Origin: an uncultured Subdoligranulum sp.
GTDB lineage: Bacteria; Bacillota; Clostridia; Oscillospirales; Ruminococcaceae
DNA: 64,000 nucleotides
NCBI GenBank assembly: GCA_945830575.1
Contig: CALZZE010000004.1
Location: forward strand, 1-64,000
Direction: 5' to 3'
The notes below the pieces were generated by a model. The model was not told the origin of the DNA and made no database searches. It saw nothing but the letters and a program-made list of their open reading frames with translations. The position numbers and the translations under genes are program-made. Positions 38,353 to 47,661 of this stretch are shown here, in pieces (position 1 is the stretch's first letter; every line of letters begins with the position of its first letter).

Positions 38353-38898
38353 ATGACCAAGCAGGAGGCACGCGCCCGGGCCAAAGCACAGCGCAGTGCG
38401 CTGGACATGGCGGCTCTGGGCGCGGAAATGACGCGGCGGCTGGCGGACACGGCGCTGTGGCGGGATGCGGAGCAGGTGTTCTGCTTTGTGCCGCTGAAGG
38501 ACGAGCCGGACACGCTGCCTCTGCTGCGGCTGGCGCTGGCGCAGGGCAAGCGGCTGGTGGTGCCGCGGGTGCTGGGCGGCGGCGCCATGGAGCTGGTGGC
38601 GCTGGACAGTCTGGACGCGCTGCGCCCACGGGCCTACGGTATTTTGGAGCCGGAGGGCGGCACCGTGCTGGAGGCGCTGGACGAAACGGCGCTGGCGCTG
38701 GTACCCTGTCTGGCCGCCGACCGCCATGGCCGCCGGCTGGGCCGGGGCGGCGGGTATTATGACCATTTTTTGGGGCACTATAAGGGCAAACGGCTGCTTT
38801 TGTGCCCCGCCGCCCTTGTGTGGGACGCGGTGCCGGCCGATGACTGGGATGTGCGGTTTGCCCCCGGTGAAATTCTGACAGAGAAAGGATTTTTATGA
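38353..38898 (+). CDS. 5-formyltetrahydrofolate cyclo-ligase
   Basis: The product is 181 residues; ATG 38353 follows GAGGTGA by 6 bases. The family signature is near the end: LVPCLAADRHGRRLGRGGGYYDHFL, the ATP/folate-binding Gly-rich loop. The N-terminal RARAKAQRSAL and VLCFVPLKDEPDTLPLL-like segments also fit. The enzyme turns 5-formyl-THF into 5,10-methenyl-THF with ATP, salvaging a folate by-product. The last codons overlap the next gene's start. Confidence 0.92.
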   Translation: MTKQEARARAKAQRSALDMAALGAEMTRRLADTALWRDAEQVFCFVPLKDEPDTLPLLRLALAQGKRLVVPRVLGGGAMELVALDSLDALRPRAYGILEPEGGTVLEALDETALALVPCLAADRHGRRLGRGGGYYDHFLGHYKGKRLLLCPAALVWDAVPADDWDVRFAPGEILTEKGFL

Positions 38899-39500
38899 TG
38901 AAACGTGTTATTTTGGCAATGACGATGGCCTGTGCGCTGGCGCTGGGCGGCTGCATGGCGGGCAATAAGGCCCCCGCCGCCACCGCCACCCCCGAGCCGA
39001 CGGCGGCCCCCACCGAGGCCCCCATGGACACCCCCGAGGAGGGGCTGGGCATGATGGCGGATGAAAAGCTGAACGCCGCGGTGGAGCAGATTTACGAAAA
39101 GCAGCCGGTGGAGCTGATGATGGCCCCCGTGACGGCGGTGGATTTGACCAACACCGACTGGCTGAGCTACAACACCGGCCTGTCCGCCGAACTGGCGGAC
39201 AAGGTGGACGCGGGCGTGCTGTCGGAGTCCATGACGGGCAGTCAGGCGTACAGTCTGGTGGTGCTGCGGCTGAAGGACGCGGCGGACGGCGAGACCGTGG
39301 CACGCACCATGATGGAAAACATCGACCCGGCCAAGTGGGTCTGCGTGATGGCGGACCAGCAGATGGTGAGCGTCTACGGCGACACGGTGGTGTACTGCAT
39401 GGCGGACTCCAACCTCATCGACCCGGCGCTGGTCATGGCCGCCGCCAACGAGGTGCTGGGCACCCCGGATTACAGCGACACGGTGGTCACGGAATATTGA
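38895..39500 (+). CDS. Putative lipoprotein of unknown function
   Basis: The product is 201 residues with a lipoprotein signal (MKRVILAMTMACALALGGCMAG) followed by a Pro/Ala/Thr/Glu-rich linker of about 30 residues. A compact domain from about residue 55 holds VELMMAPVTAVDLT, AYSLVVLRLKDAADG and ADQQMVSVYGDTVVYCMAD. This last pattern recalls small DUF4358-like lipoproteins of Clostridia, but I cannot confirm the family. ATG codons at 38895 and 38898 both fit GAAAGGA. It overlaps the cyclo-ligase gene by 4 bases and ends before a strong terminator. Confidence 0.65.
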   Translation: MMKRVILAMTMACALALGGCMAGNKAPAATATPEPTAAPTEAPMDTPEEGLGMMADEKLNAAVEQIYEKQPVELMMAPVTAVDLTNTDWLSYNTGLSAELADKVDAGVLSESMTGSQAYSLVVLRLKDAADGETVARTMMENIDPAKWVCVMADQQMVSVYGDTVVYCMADSNLIDPALVMAAANEVLGTPDYSDTVVTEY

Positions 39501-39510
39501 GGCTACGCAA

Positions 39511-39542
39511 GAACGCCCGCCCCGGAACCGGGGCGGGCGTTC
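39511..39542. terminator. Strong bidirectional hairpin between the lipoprotein gene and lepA
   Basis: Perfect 15-base stem beginning GAACGCCCGCCCCGG with loop AA. Transcription converges here from both sides. T-runs are short. Confidence 0.8.
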
Positions 39543-39545
39543 TGC

Positions 39546-41354
39546 TTACGAATCCGAATCCAGCTTCAGCACGGCGGTGAAGGCCTCGCTGGGCAGGGTG
39601 ACGCTGCCCAGCTGGCGCATCTTCTTTTTGCCCTCCTTCTGCTTTTCCAGCAGCTTTTTCTTGCGGGTGATGTCGCCGCCGTAGCACTTGGCCAGCACAT
39701 CCTTGCGCATGGCCTTGACGGTCTCCCGGGCAATGATTTTGCCGCCCACCGCCGCCTGCACGGGAATCTCAAACAGCGCACGGGGGATGTTCTCCTTCAG
39801 CTTTTCGCAGATGCGGCGGCCCTTGGCGTAGGCGTTGTCCTCGAACACGATCATGGACAGCGCGTCCACCATGTCGCCGTTGAGCAGGAAATCCAGCCGC
39901 ACCAGACGGCTCTCGTGCCAGTCCTCCCACTCGTAGTCGTAGCTGGCGTAGCCCCGGCTGCGGCTCTTGATGGCGTCAAAGAAATCGTAGACGATCTCCC
40001 CCAGCGGCATCTGATAGTGCAGGTCCACGCGGGTCTCGTCCAGATATTTCATGTCGATGAGCACGCCGCGCTTTTGCTGGCACAGATCCATCAGCGGGCC
40101 GACGTAGTCGTTGGGGGTGTAGATGTGGGCGTTGACGAAGGGCTCCTCCTGCTTGGCGATACGGGTCGGCTCGGGATAATTGGACGGGTTATCGATGATC
40201 TCCACCTTGCCGTCGGTCATGGTCAGGCGGTACTGCACGCCCGGCGTGGTGGTGATGAGGTCCAAATCAAATTCCCGCTCCAGCCGCTCGGTGATGATCT
40301 CCATGTGGAGCAGCCCCAGAAATCCGCAGCGGAACCCGAAGCCCAGCGCGGCGCTGGTCTCCGGCTCAAAGGTCAGCGAGGCGTCGTTTAATTGCAGCTT
40401 TTCCAGCGCGTCCTTGAGGTCGGGATAGTCCGCGCCGTCCGCCGGGTAGATGCCGCAGAACACCATGGGCTTCACCGCCCGGAACCCGGGCAGCGCCTTG
40501 TCGGTGGGGGCGGCGGCCAGCGTGACGGTGTCGCCCACGCGGGTGTCCCGCACTGTCTTGATGCTGGCGGTGAGATAGCCCACCTCGCCGGCCTCCAGTT
40601 TGTCGCAGGGGATGAGGCTGGTGGCCCCCATGTGGCCCACCTCCACCAGCGTGAACTGCGCGCCGGTGCTCATCAGCCGGATGGTGTCCCCCGCCTTGAC
40701 GGTGCCCTCGAACACCCGCACGTAGACGATGACGCCCTTGTAGCTGTCGTAGATGCTGTCAAAAATCAGCGCTTTCAGCGGTGCGTCCGCATCGCCGGTG
40801 GGGGCGGGAATGTCGGTGACCACCCGCTCCAGTACCTCCTGGATGTTCAGCCCCTGCTTGGCGGAGATGCGCGGCGCGTCCATGCAGGGCAAGCCGATGA
40901 CGTCCTCCACCTCCTTCGCCACCGCGTCCGGGTCGGCGCTGGGCAGATCAATTTTGTTCAGCACCGGCACCACTTCCAGATTGTGGTCGATGGCAAGGTA
41001 GCAGTTGGCTAAGGTCTGGGCCTCCACGCCCTGGGACGCGTCCACCACCAGAATCGCCCCCTCGCAGGCGGCCAGACTGCGGCTGACCTCGTAGGAAAAG
41101 TCCACGTGGCCGGGGGTGTCGATGAGGTTGAAGTCGTATTCCTGCCCGTCCTGCGCCTTGTAACGCATGGTGACGGCGCGGGCCTTGATGGTGATGCCCC
41201 GCTCCTTTTCCAGCTCCATGTCGTCCAGCACCTGGTCGGTCATGGTGCGTTTGTCCACGCTGTCGGTCAATTCCAGCATACGGTCGGACAGGGTGGATTT
41301 GCCGTGGTCGATGTGGGCAATGATGCAGAAGTTGCGCAGGTTGTCCCGAGCCAT
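39546..41354 (-). CDS. lepA: Elongation factor 4 (back-translocating GTPase LepA)
   Basis: The product is 602 residues. The start at 41354 is fixed by GGAGG 8 bases upstream and by the family's opening [25 protein letters not shown] motifs: [17 protein letters not shown] and [10 protein letters not shown]. The LepA-specific C-terminus follows ([23 protein letters not shown]). The protein acts on ribosomes as a translation GTPase. Its ATG shares one base with the alr stop (TAATG), so the two are coupled. Confidence 0.97.
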   Translation of the reverse strand: MARDNLRNFCIIAHIDHGKSTLSDRMLELTDSVDKRTMTDQVLDDMELEKERGITIKARAVTMRYKAQDGQEYDFNLIDTPGHVDFSYEVSRSLAACEGAILVVDASQGVEAQTLANCYLAIDHNLEVVPVLNKIDLPSADPDAVAKEVEDVIGLPCMDAPRISAKQGLNIQEVLERVVTDIPAPTGDADAPLKALIFDSIYDSYKGVIVYVRVFEGTVKAGDTIRLMSTGAQFTLVEVGHMGATSLIPCDKLEAGEVGYLTASIKTVRDTRVGDTVTLAAAPTDKALPGFRAVKPMVFCGIYPADGADYPDLKDALEKLQLNDASLTFEPETSAALGFGFRCGFLGLLHMEIITERLEREFDLDLITTTPGVQYRLTMTDGKVEIIDNPSNYPEPTRIAKQEEPFVNAHIYTPNDYVGPLMDLCQQKRGVLIDMKYLDETRVDLHYQMPLGEIVYDFFDAIKSRSRGYASYDYEWEDWHESRLVRLDFLLNGDMVDALSMIVFEDNAYAKGRRICEKLKENIPRALFEIPVQAAVGGKIIARETVKAMRKDVLAKCYGGDITRKKKLLEKQKEGKKKMRQLGSVTLPSEAFTAVLKLDSDS

Positions 41355-42535
41355 TATTTGTCCTCCAAGTCGTTCCAGATTTCCGTTGGTTCGTTGTTTT
41401 TCAGGTACACGCGGGGCACGCGGCGGGCCACGCCGCACACCACCTCATAGTTGATGGTCCCCGTCTTGCGGGCAATGCTGTCGGCGGTGTCGGCGCCGCG
41501 GGGGCCGAACACCACCACCTCATCGCCCATGCTCACGCCGGGAATGTTGGTCACGTCCAGAAGCGTCTGGTCCATGCAGACCCGCCCCAGCACCGGCGCG
41601 GGATGGCCGTTCACCAGCATCAGGCCCTGCCCCTGCGTGCCGGACAGCAGCCGGGGATACCCGTCCGCGTAGCCCACACAGACGGTGGCCACCCGCATCT
41701 CCCGCGGCGCTTCAAAGGTGCGGCCATAGCTGACGCTCTCGCCGGGGTGCAGCGTTTTCACATGGCTGACCACGGTTTTCAGCGTCATAACGGGGCGCAG
41801 TCCCGGGAAATGCACCTCCTCGCTGGGGTCCAGCCCGTAGAGGATGATGCCCGCTCGCACCATGTCGCACCGCCATTCGGGGCGGCGCATCTGGGCGGCG
41901 GAGTTGGCACAGTGCACCGTGCCGGTGGGCAGGCCAGCGGCACGCAGGCGCTCCACCGCCGCCAGAAACAGAGCGTGCTGCTGTTCGGTGTAGCGTTCAT
42001 TTTCGGCGGTTTCGCTGTCCGCCACCGCAAAATGCTGGAACACACCGGTGATGTCCAGCCCCGGCAGGGCATAGCAGGCGGTCAGGGCAGGCAGGGCGGC
42101 GTCCAGCTCGGCGGCGGTGCGCACCGCAAACCCGATGCGCCCCATGCCGGTGTCCAGCTTGAGGTGCCCCTTCACCCGCACCCCCGCCGCCTGCGCCGCC
42201 GCGCTGAGGGCGTTGGCGTAGTCCAGCGACAAAACCGCCGTGGCGAGGTCATTTTCGGCCAGAACCGCCGCCTGTGCCGGGTCGGCGTAACCCAGAATCA
42301 GAATGGGTCGGGTGATGCCCCGGCGGCGCAGCTCCAGGCCTTCCGCTGTGCAGCTCACCGCAAAGGCCGCCGCCCCGGCGGCCTGCAGTGTGCGGGCCAC
42401 CACCGCCGCGCCGTGGCCGTAGGCGTCCGCCTTGACCACCGCGCACACCGGCCCGCCCACCGTCTGCTGAATCAACTCAAAATTGTGCCGTAGAGCGTCC
42501 AAATCAATTTCCGCCCAGCAATGTTTTTCAAACAC
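41354..42535 (-). CDS. alr: Alanine racemase
   Basis: The product is 393 residues from a GTG at 42535 behind AAGGAG. PLP-binding Lys35 lies in [10 protein letters not shown]; the second catalytic residue, Tyr, lies in [19 protein letters not shown] is also present. It interconverts L- and D-alanine for cell-wall synthesis. The GTG overlaps the end of the upstream TtcA-like gene by 8 bases, supporting coupled translation of the ttcA-like/alr/lepA set. Confidence 0.94.
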   Translation of the reverse strand: MFEKHCWAEIDLDALRHNFELIQQTVGGPVCAVVKADAYGHGAAVVARTLQAAGAAAFAVSCTAEGLELRRRGITRPILILGYADPAQAAVLAENDLATAVLSLDYANALSAAAQAAGVRVKGHLKLDTGMGRIGFAVRTAAELDAALPALTACYALPGLDITGVFQHFAVADSETAENERYTEQQHALFLAAVERLRAAGLPTGTVHCANSAAQMRRPEWRCDMVRAGIILYGLDPSEEVHFPGLRPVMTLKTVVSHVKTLHPGESVSYGRTFEAPREMRVATVCVGYADGYPRLLSGTQGQGLMLVNGHPAPVLGRVCMDQTLLDVTNIPGVSMGDEVVVFGPRGADTADSIARKTGTINYEVVCGVARRVPRVYLKNNEPTEIWNDLEDK

Positions 42536-43283
42536 CGTTACCCCACTCCTTTTTGCGCCCGGTATGCAAGGGTTTCCACCCGTCAATGCCGCTGTCCTGC
42601 AAAGCGTGCAGCGTTTTCTGGCGGAAGGCGGGGTCTTTGCGGCTCATTTCCGCCACAAATCCCTTGGTGGACTGCCGGGTGGTCACGCCGTCCGCCGGGC
42701 AGCGGCTCTTGATGACGGGCAGGCACTCCCGCCGCACCGCCTGCTGTACCTCCTTTTCGGTGGCAAGCAAAAGCGGGCGTATCATCGTCAAATCCCGGCG
42801 GGACAGGTAGGTCACCGGGGAAAAGCAGCCGATGCGCCCCTCCCGCCACAGATTCATATAAAAGGTTTCCACCGCGTCGTCCAGATGGTGCCCCAGTGCC
42901 ACCTTGTTGCAGCCAAGCTGCTGCGCGGCGGTGTGCAGCGTGCCCCGGCGCAGCTTGGCGCACAGCGCACAGGGGTTCTGCTCTTTGCGGTAATCAAACA
43001 CCACCGGGCCGATGTCGGTGCGGCGCACCTCATAGGGAATGTTTTCCTGTTCAAACAGGGCGGCCAGCGGGGAATAGTCCGTCTGCACGCCGCCAAAGCA
43101 GGGGTCCAGCGTCACGGCCTGCACCGTAAAGGGCACCCCCAGATAGGCCCGCAGCCGTCCCAGCGCCACCGTCAGGGCCACGCTGTCCTTGCCGCCGGAC
43201 ACCCCCACCAGCACCCGGTCGCCGGGCGCGATCATCTCATAATCCTGCACCGCCTTGCGCACAAGGCCCGTCAAACGCTGCAT
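42528..43283 (-). CDS. TtcA-like tRNA 2-thiolation PP-loop ATPase
   Basis: The product is 251 residues. The frame also opens at a GTG at 43295, but ATG 43283 gives the family opening MQRLTGLVRKAVQDYEMI and is preferred. PP-loop GVSGGKDSVAL; paired cysteines in NPCALCAKLRRG; LGHHLDDAVETFYMNL; and a third cysteine in VIKSRCPADG, the Fe-S cluster plan of TtcA-group enzymes. TtcA makes 2-thiocytidine at position 32 of tRNAs; related enzymes thiolate other positions, so the exact target is uncertain. Confidence 0.85.
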   Translation of the reverse strand: MQRLTGLVRKAVQDYEMIAPGDRVLVGVSGGKDSVALTVALGRLRAYLGVPFTVQAVTLDPCFGGVQTDYSPLAALFEQENIPYEVRRTDIGPVVFDYRKEQNPCALCAKLRRGTLHTAAQQLGCNKVALGHHLDDAVETFYMNLWREGRIGCFSPVTYLSRRDLTMIRPLLLATEKEVQQAVRRECLPVIKSRCPADGVTTRQSTKGFVAEMSRKDPAFRQKTLHALQDSGIDGWKPLHTGRKKEWGNGV

Positions 43284-43315
43284 ACACTTCACCACACTAC
43301 CCCAGTATCTTATTT

Positions 43316-43344
43316 ATTATAGCACAGTTTATTCCGGCGGGCAA
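43316..43344 (-). promoter_or_regulatory. Promoter of the ttcA-like/alr/lepA operon
   Basis: Minus strand: TTGCCC (43344-43339), 17-base spacer, TATAAT (43321-43316). Transcription would start near 43309, leaving a leader of only about 25 bases before ATG 43283. Confidence 0.7.
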
Positions 43345-43357
43345 TGGCAATTTTGCC

Positions 43358-43386
43358 TTGCGTTTGGCGCACGGGAACGGTATAAT
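43358..43386 (+). promoter_or_regulatory. Promoter of ruvX
   Basis: TTGCGT (43358-43363), a 17-base spacer and a perfect TATAAT (43381-43386) lie 29 bases before ruvX, divergent from the previous promoter. Confidence 0.75.
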
Positions 43387-43415
43387 ACAATCAGAAACCG
43401 AAAGGAGAGCTGCCC

Positions 43416-43877
43416 ATGAACTGGCTGGCTGTGGATTACGGTGACGCCCGCACCGGGCTGGCGGGCTGTGACGAGGGGGAAATTCTCGTCACGCCGCTGA
43501 TGCCGCAAATCGAGGAAAAGAGCATGAACAAGGTGGCCGCCGCAGCGGCCGAGCGGGCCGCCGCCCGGGGCGCACAGGGGCTTGTGTGCGGCCTGCCCAA
43601 AAACATGGACGGCACCGAAGGCCCCCGCGCCGCCAAAAGCCGCCGGTTTGCCCAGCGGCTGGCCAACGCCGCCGGGCTGCCGGTGGTGCTGTGGGACGAG
43701 CGGCGCACCACCGTGTCCGCCGCCGCGATTCTGGCGGAAAACGACACCTTTGGGCAAAAACGCAAAGCGCGGCTGGATTCGGTGTCCGCCGCCGTGCTGT
43801 TAGAGCATTTTCTGGACTGGCGGCGCAGCCATCCCGGCGAGACGCCCCCCGACATCATCCAACCGCAGGAGGTATGA
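43416..43877 (+). CDS. ruvX: Holliday junction resolvase-like RuvX/YqgF
   Basis: The product is 153 residues, behind AAAGGAGA. RNase H-like fold: first catalytic Asp7 in LAVDYGDARTG, VCGLPKNMDGTEG, the LWDERRTTVSA strand with its Glu, and the terminal LDSVSAAVLLEHFL with the last Asp. In bacteria the protein is linked to 16S rRNA 5'-end processing and Holliday junction cleavage. It leads a two-gene operon with the prenyltransferase, 3 bases apart. Confidence 0.92.
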   Translation: MNWLAVDYGDARTGLAGCDEGEILVTPLMPQIEEKSMNKVAAAAAERAAARGAQGLVCGLPKNMDGTEGPRAAKSRRFAQRLANAAGLPVVLWDERRTTVSAAAILAENDTFGQKRKARLDSVSAAVLLEHFLDWRRSHPGETPPDIIQPQEV

Positions 43878-43880
43878 GCC

Positions 43881-44594
43881 ATGAGTGAACGCATCCCCAC
43901 CCACGCCGCCATCATCGTGGACGGCAACCGCCGCTGGGCGAAAAACCGCGGCCTGCCGGTGAGCTTCGGCCACAAGGCGGGCTTTGACCGTCTGAAGGAA
44001 ATCACCCGCTACGCTGTGGGCGACCGGGGCGTGAAGGTGCTGAGCCTGTACGTGTTCTCCACCGAGAACTTTGCCCGGGACGCAAAGGAAGTGGGCTATC
44101 TGATGGATTTGTTCGCCAACAACTTCCGCACCATCGCGGACGAGATGAACGAGCGGGGCTGTCAGGTGCTGTTCAGCGGCCGGCGGGAGGGCCTGCAGCC
44201 CCGCGTGCTGGACGCGATGGACTATATGATGAATCTGACGAAGGACAACAAAAAGGGCATCGTGAATTTCTGCCTGAACTACGGCAGCCATGCCGAACTG
44301 ACCGACGCGGTGCGCGCCATCGCCGGGGAGGTGCAGGCGGGCACGCTGGCCCCGGCTGCCATTGACGAGGCCGTCATTGAAAAACACCTGTACCGGGACC
44401 TGCCCCCGGTAGATCTGATGATCCGCACCAGCGGCGAGCAGCGGCTGTCCAACTTCCTGTTGTGGCAGTGCGCCTACGCGGAGTTTTACTTTACGCCCAC
44501 GCTGTTCCCGGACTTCACCAAGGCCTGCTTTGACGAGGCGCTGGCGGAGTACGCCCGCCGCGACCGCCGCATGGGCGGCAACACCAAAAAATAA
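43881..44594 (+). CDS. Cis-prenyltransferase (UppS family)
   Basis: The product is 237 residues, behind AGGAGG. Catalytic Asp14 lies in AAIIVDGNRRWAK; usual family form is MDGNGRWA, so the first Gly is replaced by Arg. Later motifs are LYVFSTENFARD and LMIRTSGEQRLSNFLLWQCAYAEFYF, which bind isopentenyl diphosphate. It condenses isopentenyl units to make undecaprenyl or a similar cis-prenyl diphosphate carrier. The substitution and shortness (237 residues) suggest it may be the second UppS-type paralogue rather than the essential one. Confidence 0.88.
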   Translation: MSERIPTHAAIIVDGNRRWAKNRGLPVSFGHKAGFDRLKEITRYAVGDRGVKVLSLYVFSTENFARDAKEVGYLMDLFANNFRTIADEMNERGCQVLFSGRREGLQPRVLDAMDYMMNLTKDNKKGIVNFCLNYGSHAELTDAVRAIAGEVQAGTLAPAAIDEAVIEKHLYRDLPPVDLMIRTSGEQRLSNFLLWQCAYAEFYFTPTLFPDFTKACFDEALAEYARRDRRMGGNTKK

Positions 44595-44618
44595 AACAAG
44601 GTGGTTTGACAAACTGAC

Positions 44619-44646
44619 GCGGCCCCCGCCTTCCGGCGGGGGCCGC
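44619..44646. terminator. Bidirectional hairpin between the UppS-like gene and the Rrf2 regulator
   Basis: Twelve-base perfect stem GCGGCCCCCGCC with loop TTCC, between converging genes. A T-rich end is only weakly present on the right (CTGTTTC). Confidence 0.7.
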
Positions 44647-44652
44647 ACTGTT

Positions 44653-45081
44653 TCAGATCACGTAGTCGCTGCCGTCCTCGGCCACCGTCAGGTCGGCCAG
44701 CGTCACGCTGTCCAGATACTCGTTGACGATGCGGTCCAGATTGCGCCACACCGGCAGCGTGCGGCACTGGCCCATGCGGGAGCATTGGCCGGAACCCGGC
44801 TCCAGACAGGCCACCGTGGAAAAATTGCCCTCGGTCAGGCGCAGAATTTCCCCCACGGTGTACTGCTCCGGCGGGCGGGTCAGCCGGTAGCCGCCGCCCT
44901 TGCCGCGCAGGCCCTCCAGCAGCCGGTTCTGCACCAGCACCTTCAGAATGCTCTCCAGATACTTCTCGCTGATCTCCTGCCGGGTGGCGATGTCCCGCAA
45001 AGGCAGGTAGCCCTCGCCCTGATGCTCGGCCAGATCGACCATCACCCGCAGCGCATAGCGGCCCTTGGTGGAAATCATCAT
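44653..45081 (-). CDS. Rrf2-family transcription regulator with three conserved-type cysteines
   Basis: The product is 142 residues; ATG 45081 stands 9 bases after AGGAGG. The winged helix is MISTKGRYALRVMVDLAEHQGEGYLPLRDIATRQEISEKYLE, cut here as MISTKGRYALRVMVDLA then LPLRDIATRQEISEKYLESI. Cys92, Cys100 and Cys106 are spaced like the [2Fe-2S] ligands of IscR (92, 98, 104), so an Fe-S sensor is plausible. It lies divergent from cysK, and a 12-base sequence is shared, inverted, between the two promoters, so it probably regulates itself and cysK. CymR-like control of cysteine synthesis is the simplest reading. Confidence 0.85.
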   Translation of the reverse strand: MMISTKGRYALRVMVDLAEHQGEGYLPLRDIATRQEISEKYLESILKVLVQNRLLEGLRGKGGGYRLTRPPEQYTVGEILRLTEGNFSTVACLEPGSGQCSRMGQCRTLPVWRNLDRIVNEYLDSVTLADLTVAEDGSDYVI

Positions 45082-45111
45082 GTTGCATGTCCTCCTGTGT
45101 AAAAACTCTAC

Positions 45112-45146
45112 AAACCTATTATACAACAAGGTTTATAGGGGTGCAA
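45112..45146 (-). promoter_or_regulatory. Promoter and operator-like site of the Rrf2 gene
   Basis: Minus strand: TTGCAC (45146-45141), 17-base spacer, TATAAT (45123-45118). The spacer contains AGGTTTATAGGG (45129-45140 as read on the plus strand), and AAACCT at 45112-45117 pairs with AGGTTT across the -10, so a bound protein would block the promoter. Confidence 0.7.
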
Positions 45147-45180
45147 GTCAAAAATCGGGGAAATTTTTTCAAAAAAGCTC

Positions 45181-45221
45181 TTGACTTTCCTGGCGCGGCG
45201 CGCTATAATCCCTATAAACCT
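45181..45221 (+). promoter_or_regulatory. Promoter and operator-like site of cysK
   Basis: TTGACT (45181-45186), a 17-base spacer and TATAAT (45204-45209) are followed at once by CCCTATAAACCT (45210-45221), the exact reverse complement of the site in the Rrf2 promoter. The start point would fall within it. Confidence 0.75.
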
Positions 45222-45258
45222 ACAGAAAAACTTGGTTGATATAGAGGAGGAATCCATT

Positions 45259-46191
45259 ATGGCAAACATTTATACATCCGCTGACCAGCTCATTGGCCGC
45301 ACCCCGCTGCTGGAGCTGAGCCACATCGAACAGGCCGAGGGGCTGGAGGCGAAAATTCTCGCCAAGCTGGAATATTTCAACCCGGCCGGTTCCGTTAAGG
45401 ACCGCATCGCCAAGGCCATGATCGATGACGCCGAGAAGAGCGGCAAGCTCACCCCGGATTCCGTCATCATCGAGCCGACCTCCGGCAACACCGGCATCGG
45501 CCTTGCCAGCGTGGCGGCGGCGCGGGGTTACCGCATCATCATCGTCATGCCCGAGACCATGAGCGTGGAGCGCCGCCAGCTGATGAAGGCCTACGGCGCG
45601 GAGCTGGTGCTCACCGACGGCAGCAAGGGCATGAAGGGCGCCATCGCCAAGGCGGAGGAACTGGCGAAGGAGATTCCCGGCGGGTTCATCCCCGGCCAGT
45701 TCGTCAACCCGGCCAACCCCGCCGCTCACGAGGCCACCACCGGCCCCGAGATCTGGCAGGACACCGACGGTCAGGTGGACATCTTCGTGGCGGGCGTCGG
45801 CACCGGCGGTACCGTCACCGGCGTAGGCCGCTATCTGAAGCAGCAGAATCCCGCTGTCAAGGTGGTGGCGGTGGAGCCTGCCTCCAGCCCGGTGCTCAGC
45901 GAGGGCCACGCCGGCCCCCACAAGATTCAGGGCATCGGTGCGGGCTTTGTGCCCGACGTGCTGGACACCGGCGTGTATGACGAAATTATCCCCGTCAGCA
46001 ACGAGGACGCTTTCGCCACCGGCAAGCGCATCGGCCACGCCGAGGGCGTGCTGGTGGGCATCTCCTCCGGCGCGGCGGTGACGGCGGCCATCCAGCTGGC
46101 CAAGCGCCCCGAGAACAAGAGCAAGACCATCGTGGTGCTGCTGCCCGACACCGGCGACCGTTACCTTTCCACCCCGCTGTTCGCGGACTGA
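45259..46191 (+). CDS. cysK: Cysteine synthase A (O-acetylserine sulfhydrylase)
   Basis: The product is 310 residues from ATG 45259 behind GAGGAGG. PLP Lys47 in [11 protein letters not shown]; substrate loop [10 protein letters not shown]; phosphate loop [11 protein letters not shown]-terminal [10 protein letters not shown]. It replaces the acetyl group of O-acetylserine by sulphide to give cysteine. Single-gene unit with its own promoter and terminator; no cysE is beside it. Divergent Rrf2 regulator suggests control by cysteine or sulphur supply. Confidence 0.95.
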   Translation: MANIYTSADQLIGRTPLLELSHIEQAEGLEAKILAKLEYFNPAGSVKDRIAKAMIDDAEKSGKLTPDSVIIEPTSGNTGIGLASVAAARGYRIIIVMPETMSVERRQLMKAYGAELVLTDGSKGMKGAIAKAEELAKEIPGGFIPGQFVNPANPAAHEATTGPEIWQDTDGQVDIFVAGVGTGGTVTGVGRYLKQQNPAVKVVAVEPASSPVLSEGHAGPHKIQGIGAGFVPDVLDTGVYDEIIPVSNEDAFATGKRIGHAEGVLVGISSGAAVTAAIQLAKRPENKSKTIVVLLPDTGDRYLSTPLFAD

Positions 46192-46205
46192 TTTGCACAA
46201 AGGAC

Positions 46206-46231
46206 ACCCCCGGCGCGTCTGCGCCGGGGGT
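46206..46231. terminator. Bidirectional terminator after cysK
   Basis: Eleven-base stem ACCCCCGGCGC / GCGCCGGGGGT with loop GTCT, followed by GGTTTTG on the plus strand. Confidence 0.8.
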
Positions 46232-46238
46232 GGTTTTG

Positions 46239-47648
46239 TCACGGCCACATCTCCACGCGGTCGTACTGTTCGCTGCCCGCAAGGAAATCCTCCGGCGCGA
46301 TGAAGCCGTAATCGCAGCGGTCATTGTGGGTGTCACTGTGGGGCGCATACCCAATCATCCACCGGCCATCATTCGTCTGGGCCATGGTGGACACCATCTG
46401 CCACATGCCGTCCCGCAGCTGGCGCTGGGTGATTTCATGCAGTTCGCCGGTGTCCAGATCCAGCAGCCAGTCCTGATTGGTCATGTAGTTTTCCAGCCAC
46501 ATCCAGCGGTTGCCCGCGCCGGCCCGCACCGGCGGAAAGCCGCTGGCGGTGCCGGGCCAGGTGGTACCGCTGCCCAGCGAATCTGTCACCGGGTGCAGCT
46601 GGCCGTCGGCGGGGTCGTAATCCTCCACCCAGACGCGGCTGATGGTGTTGTTTTCCGTGCCGACCCGCACAAAGTACAGCTTGCCGTTGTAAATGCGGGA
46701 AAACCCGTTGTAGACGGTGATGGGGTCATAGGGCTCCTGATACACCACCTCCCGGGTGTCGGCGGCAAAATCCAGCAGAGAAAACACCGCCGTGGCGCTT
46801 TGCAGCTGGGCGTTCAGGACTTCGGGTTCGCTGTTCCAGTCCAGCGGCTCGTCAGAGACAACGCTGGAAATGAGGAACCGGTTGCCGCTCACCGCCACCG
46901 GCCATTCGGTGTCCCGCAGGGGCAGTGTGGTCAGTTCCCCGGTGGCAAGGTCCAGCCGCACCAGCGCGGAGGTGTGGTTGCTGCCATACTGCACGCCGTA
47001 CAGCGCCGCGCCGTCGCTCCAGCGGAAACTCACATCCCAGTCCATGTCCTCCGGCAGGGTGAACAGCCGGGTGCGGGTCAGCCCATCGGCGCTGATTTTT
47101 TCCAGATAACTGGGGCTGATGGCCTGCTCGTAGCTGCGTCTGGCCCGCTCCTCATAGGCCGCTTTGTCCCCGGCGGCGGCGTATTCCTCGCTCCCGCGCA
47201 GGTTTTGTAAGTAGCCCTCCCAGCCCTGCTCTTGGTAGGACTGCCGGGATTCCGGGTCCAGCGCGTAATACAAAAAGTACACCTCATCGTCAAACACCAT
47301 CAGCGAGATGCGGCCCCAGTCGGCCAGCCACGCCGGGCAGCTTTCGCTGTCGTGGGTGCAGCCGGGCACTTTGCAGACCGGCTCCTGCCTGCCGGTGGCA
47401 TAGTCGGTTTTCAAGGCCAGCGCCGCCATGGAGTTGGACTGGCCCTCGCGGGCGTATTCATAATAGGCGTCGCCGGTGTTCCAGCCCCAGTACCCGCCGC
47501 AGGTGTCCGGCAGGGTGTACAGCGGCCCTACCGTCAGGGCGGCGGATTCCGCCGTGGCGGGGGCGGGGGGTTCGGTTCCACTTTGGGGCGCGGGGGCGGC
47601 ACAGGCGGCCAGCGCCAGCGCAAGGGCAAGACAAATCATGCGTTTCAT
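46239..47648 (-). CDS. Lipoprotein with beta-propeller-like body
   Basis: The product is 469 residues. Signal MKRMICLALALALAACAAP has a lipobox (LAAC), so it is membrane-anchored outside. The segment VCKVPGCTHDSESCPAW near residues 95-110 is a cysteine motif seen in many gut-Clostridia lipoproteins. The rest consists of repeated blade-like segments (LVRLDLATGELTTLPL, WLLDLDTGELHEIT, VYFLYYALD). It is the last gene of a regulator-kinase-secreted protein-lipoprotein operon and may supply or respond to the signal. No enzyme activity is suggested. Confidence 0.75.
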   Translation of the reverse strand: MKRMICLALALALAACAAPAPQSGTEPPAPATAESAALTVGPLYTLPDTCGGYWGWNTGDAYYEYAREGQSNSMAALALKTDYATGRQEPVCKVPGCTHDSESCPAWLADWGRISLMVFDDEVYFLYYALDPESRQSYQEQGWEGYLQNLRGSEEYAAAGDKAAYEERARRSYEQAISPSYLEKISADGLTRTRLFTLPEDMDWDVSFRWSDGAALYGVQYGSNHTSALVRLDLATGELTTLPLRDTEWPVAVSGNRFLISSVVSDEPLDWNSEPEVLNAQLQSATAVFSLLDFAADTREVVYQEPYDPITVYNGFSRIYNGKLYFVRVGTENNTISRVWVEDYDPADGQLHPVTDSLGSGTTWPGTASGFPPVRAGAGNRWMWLENYMTNQDWLLDLDTGELHEITQRQLRDGMWQMVSTMAQTNDGRWMIGYAPHSDTHNDRCDYGFIAPEDFLAGSEQYDRVEMWP

Positions 47649-47661
47649 GGAAAATCCCTCC

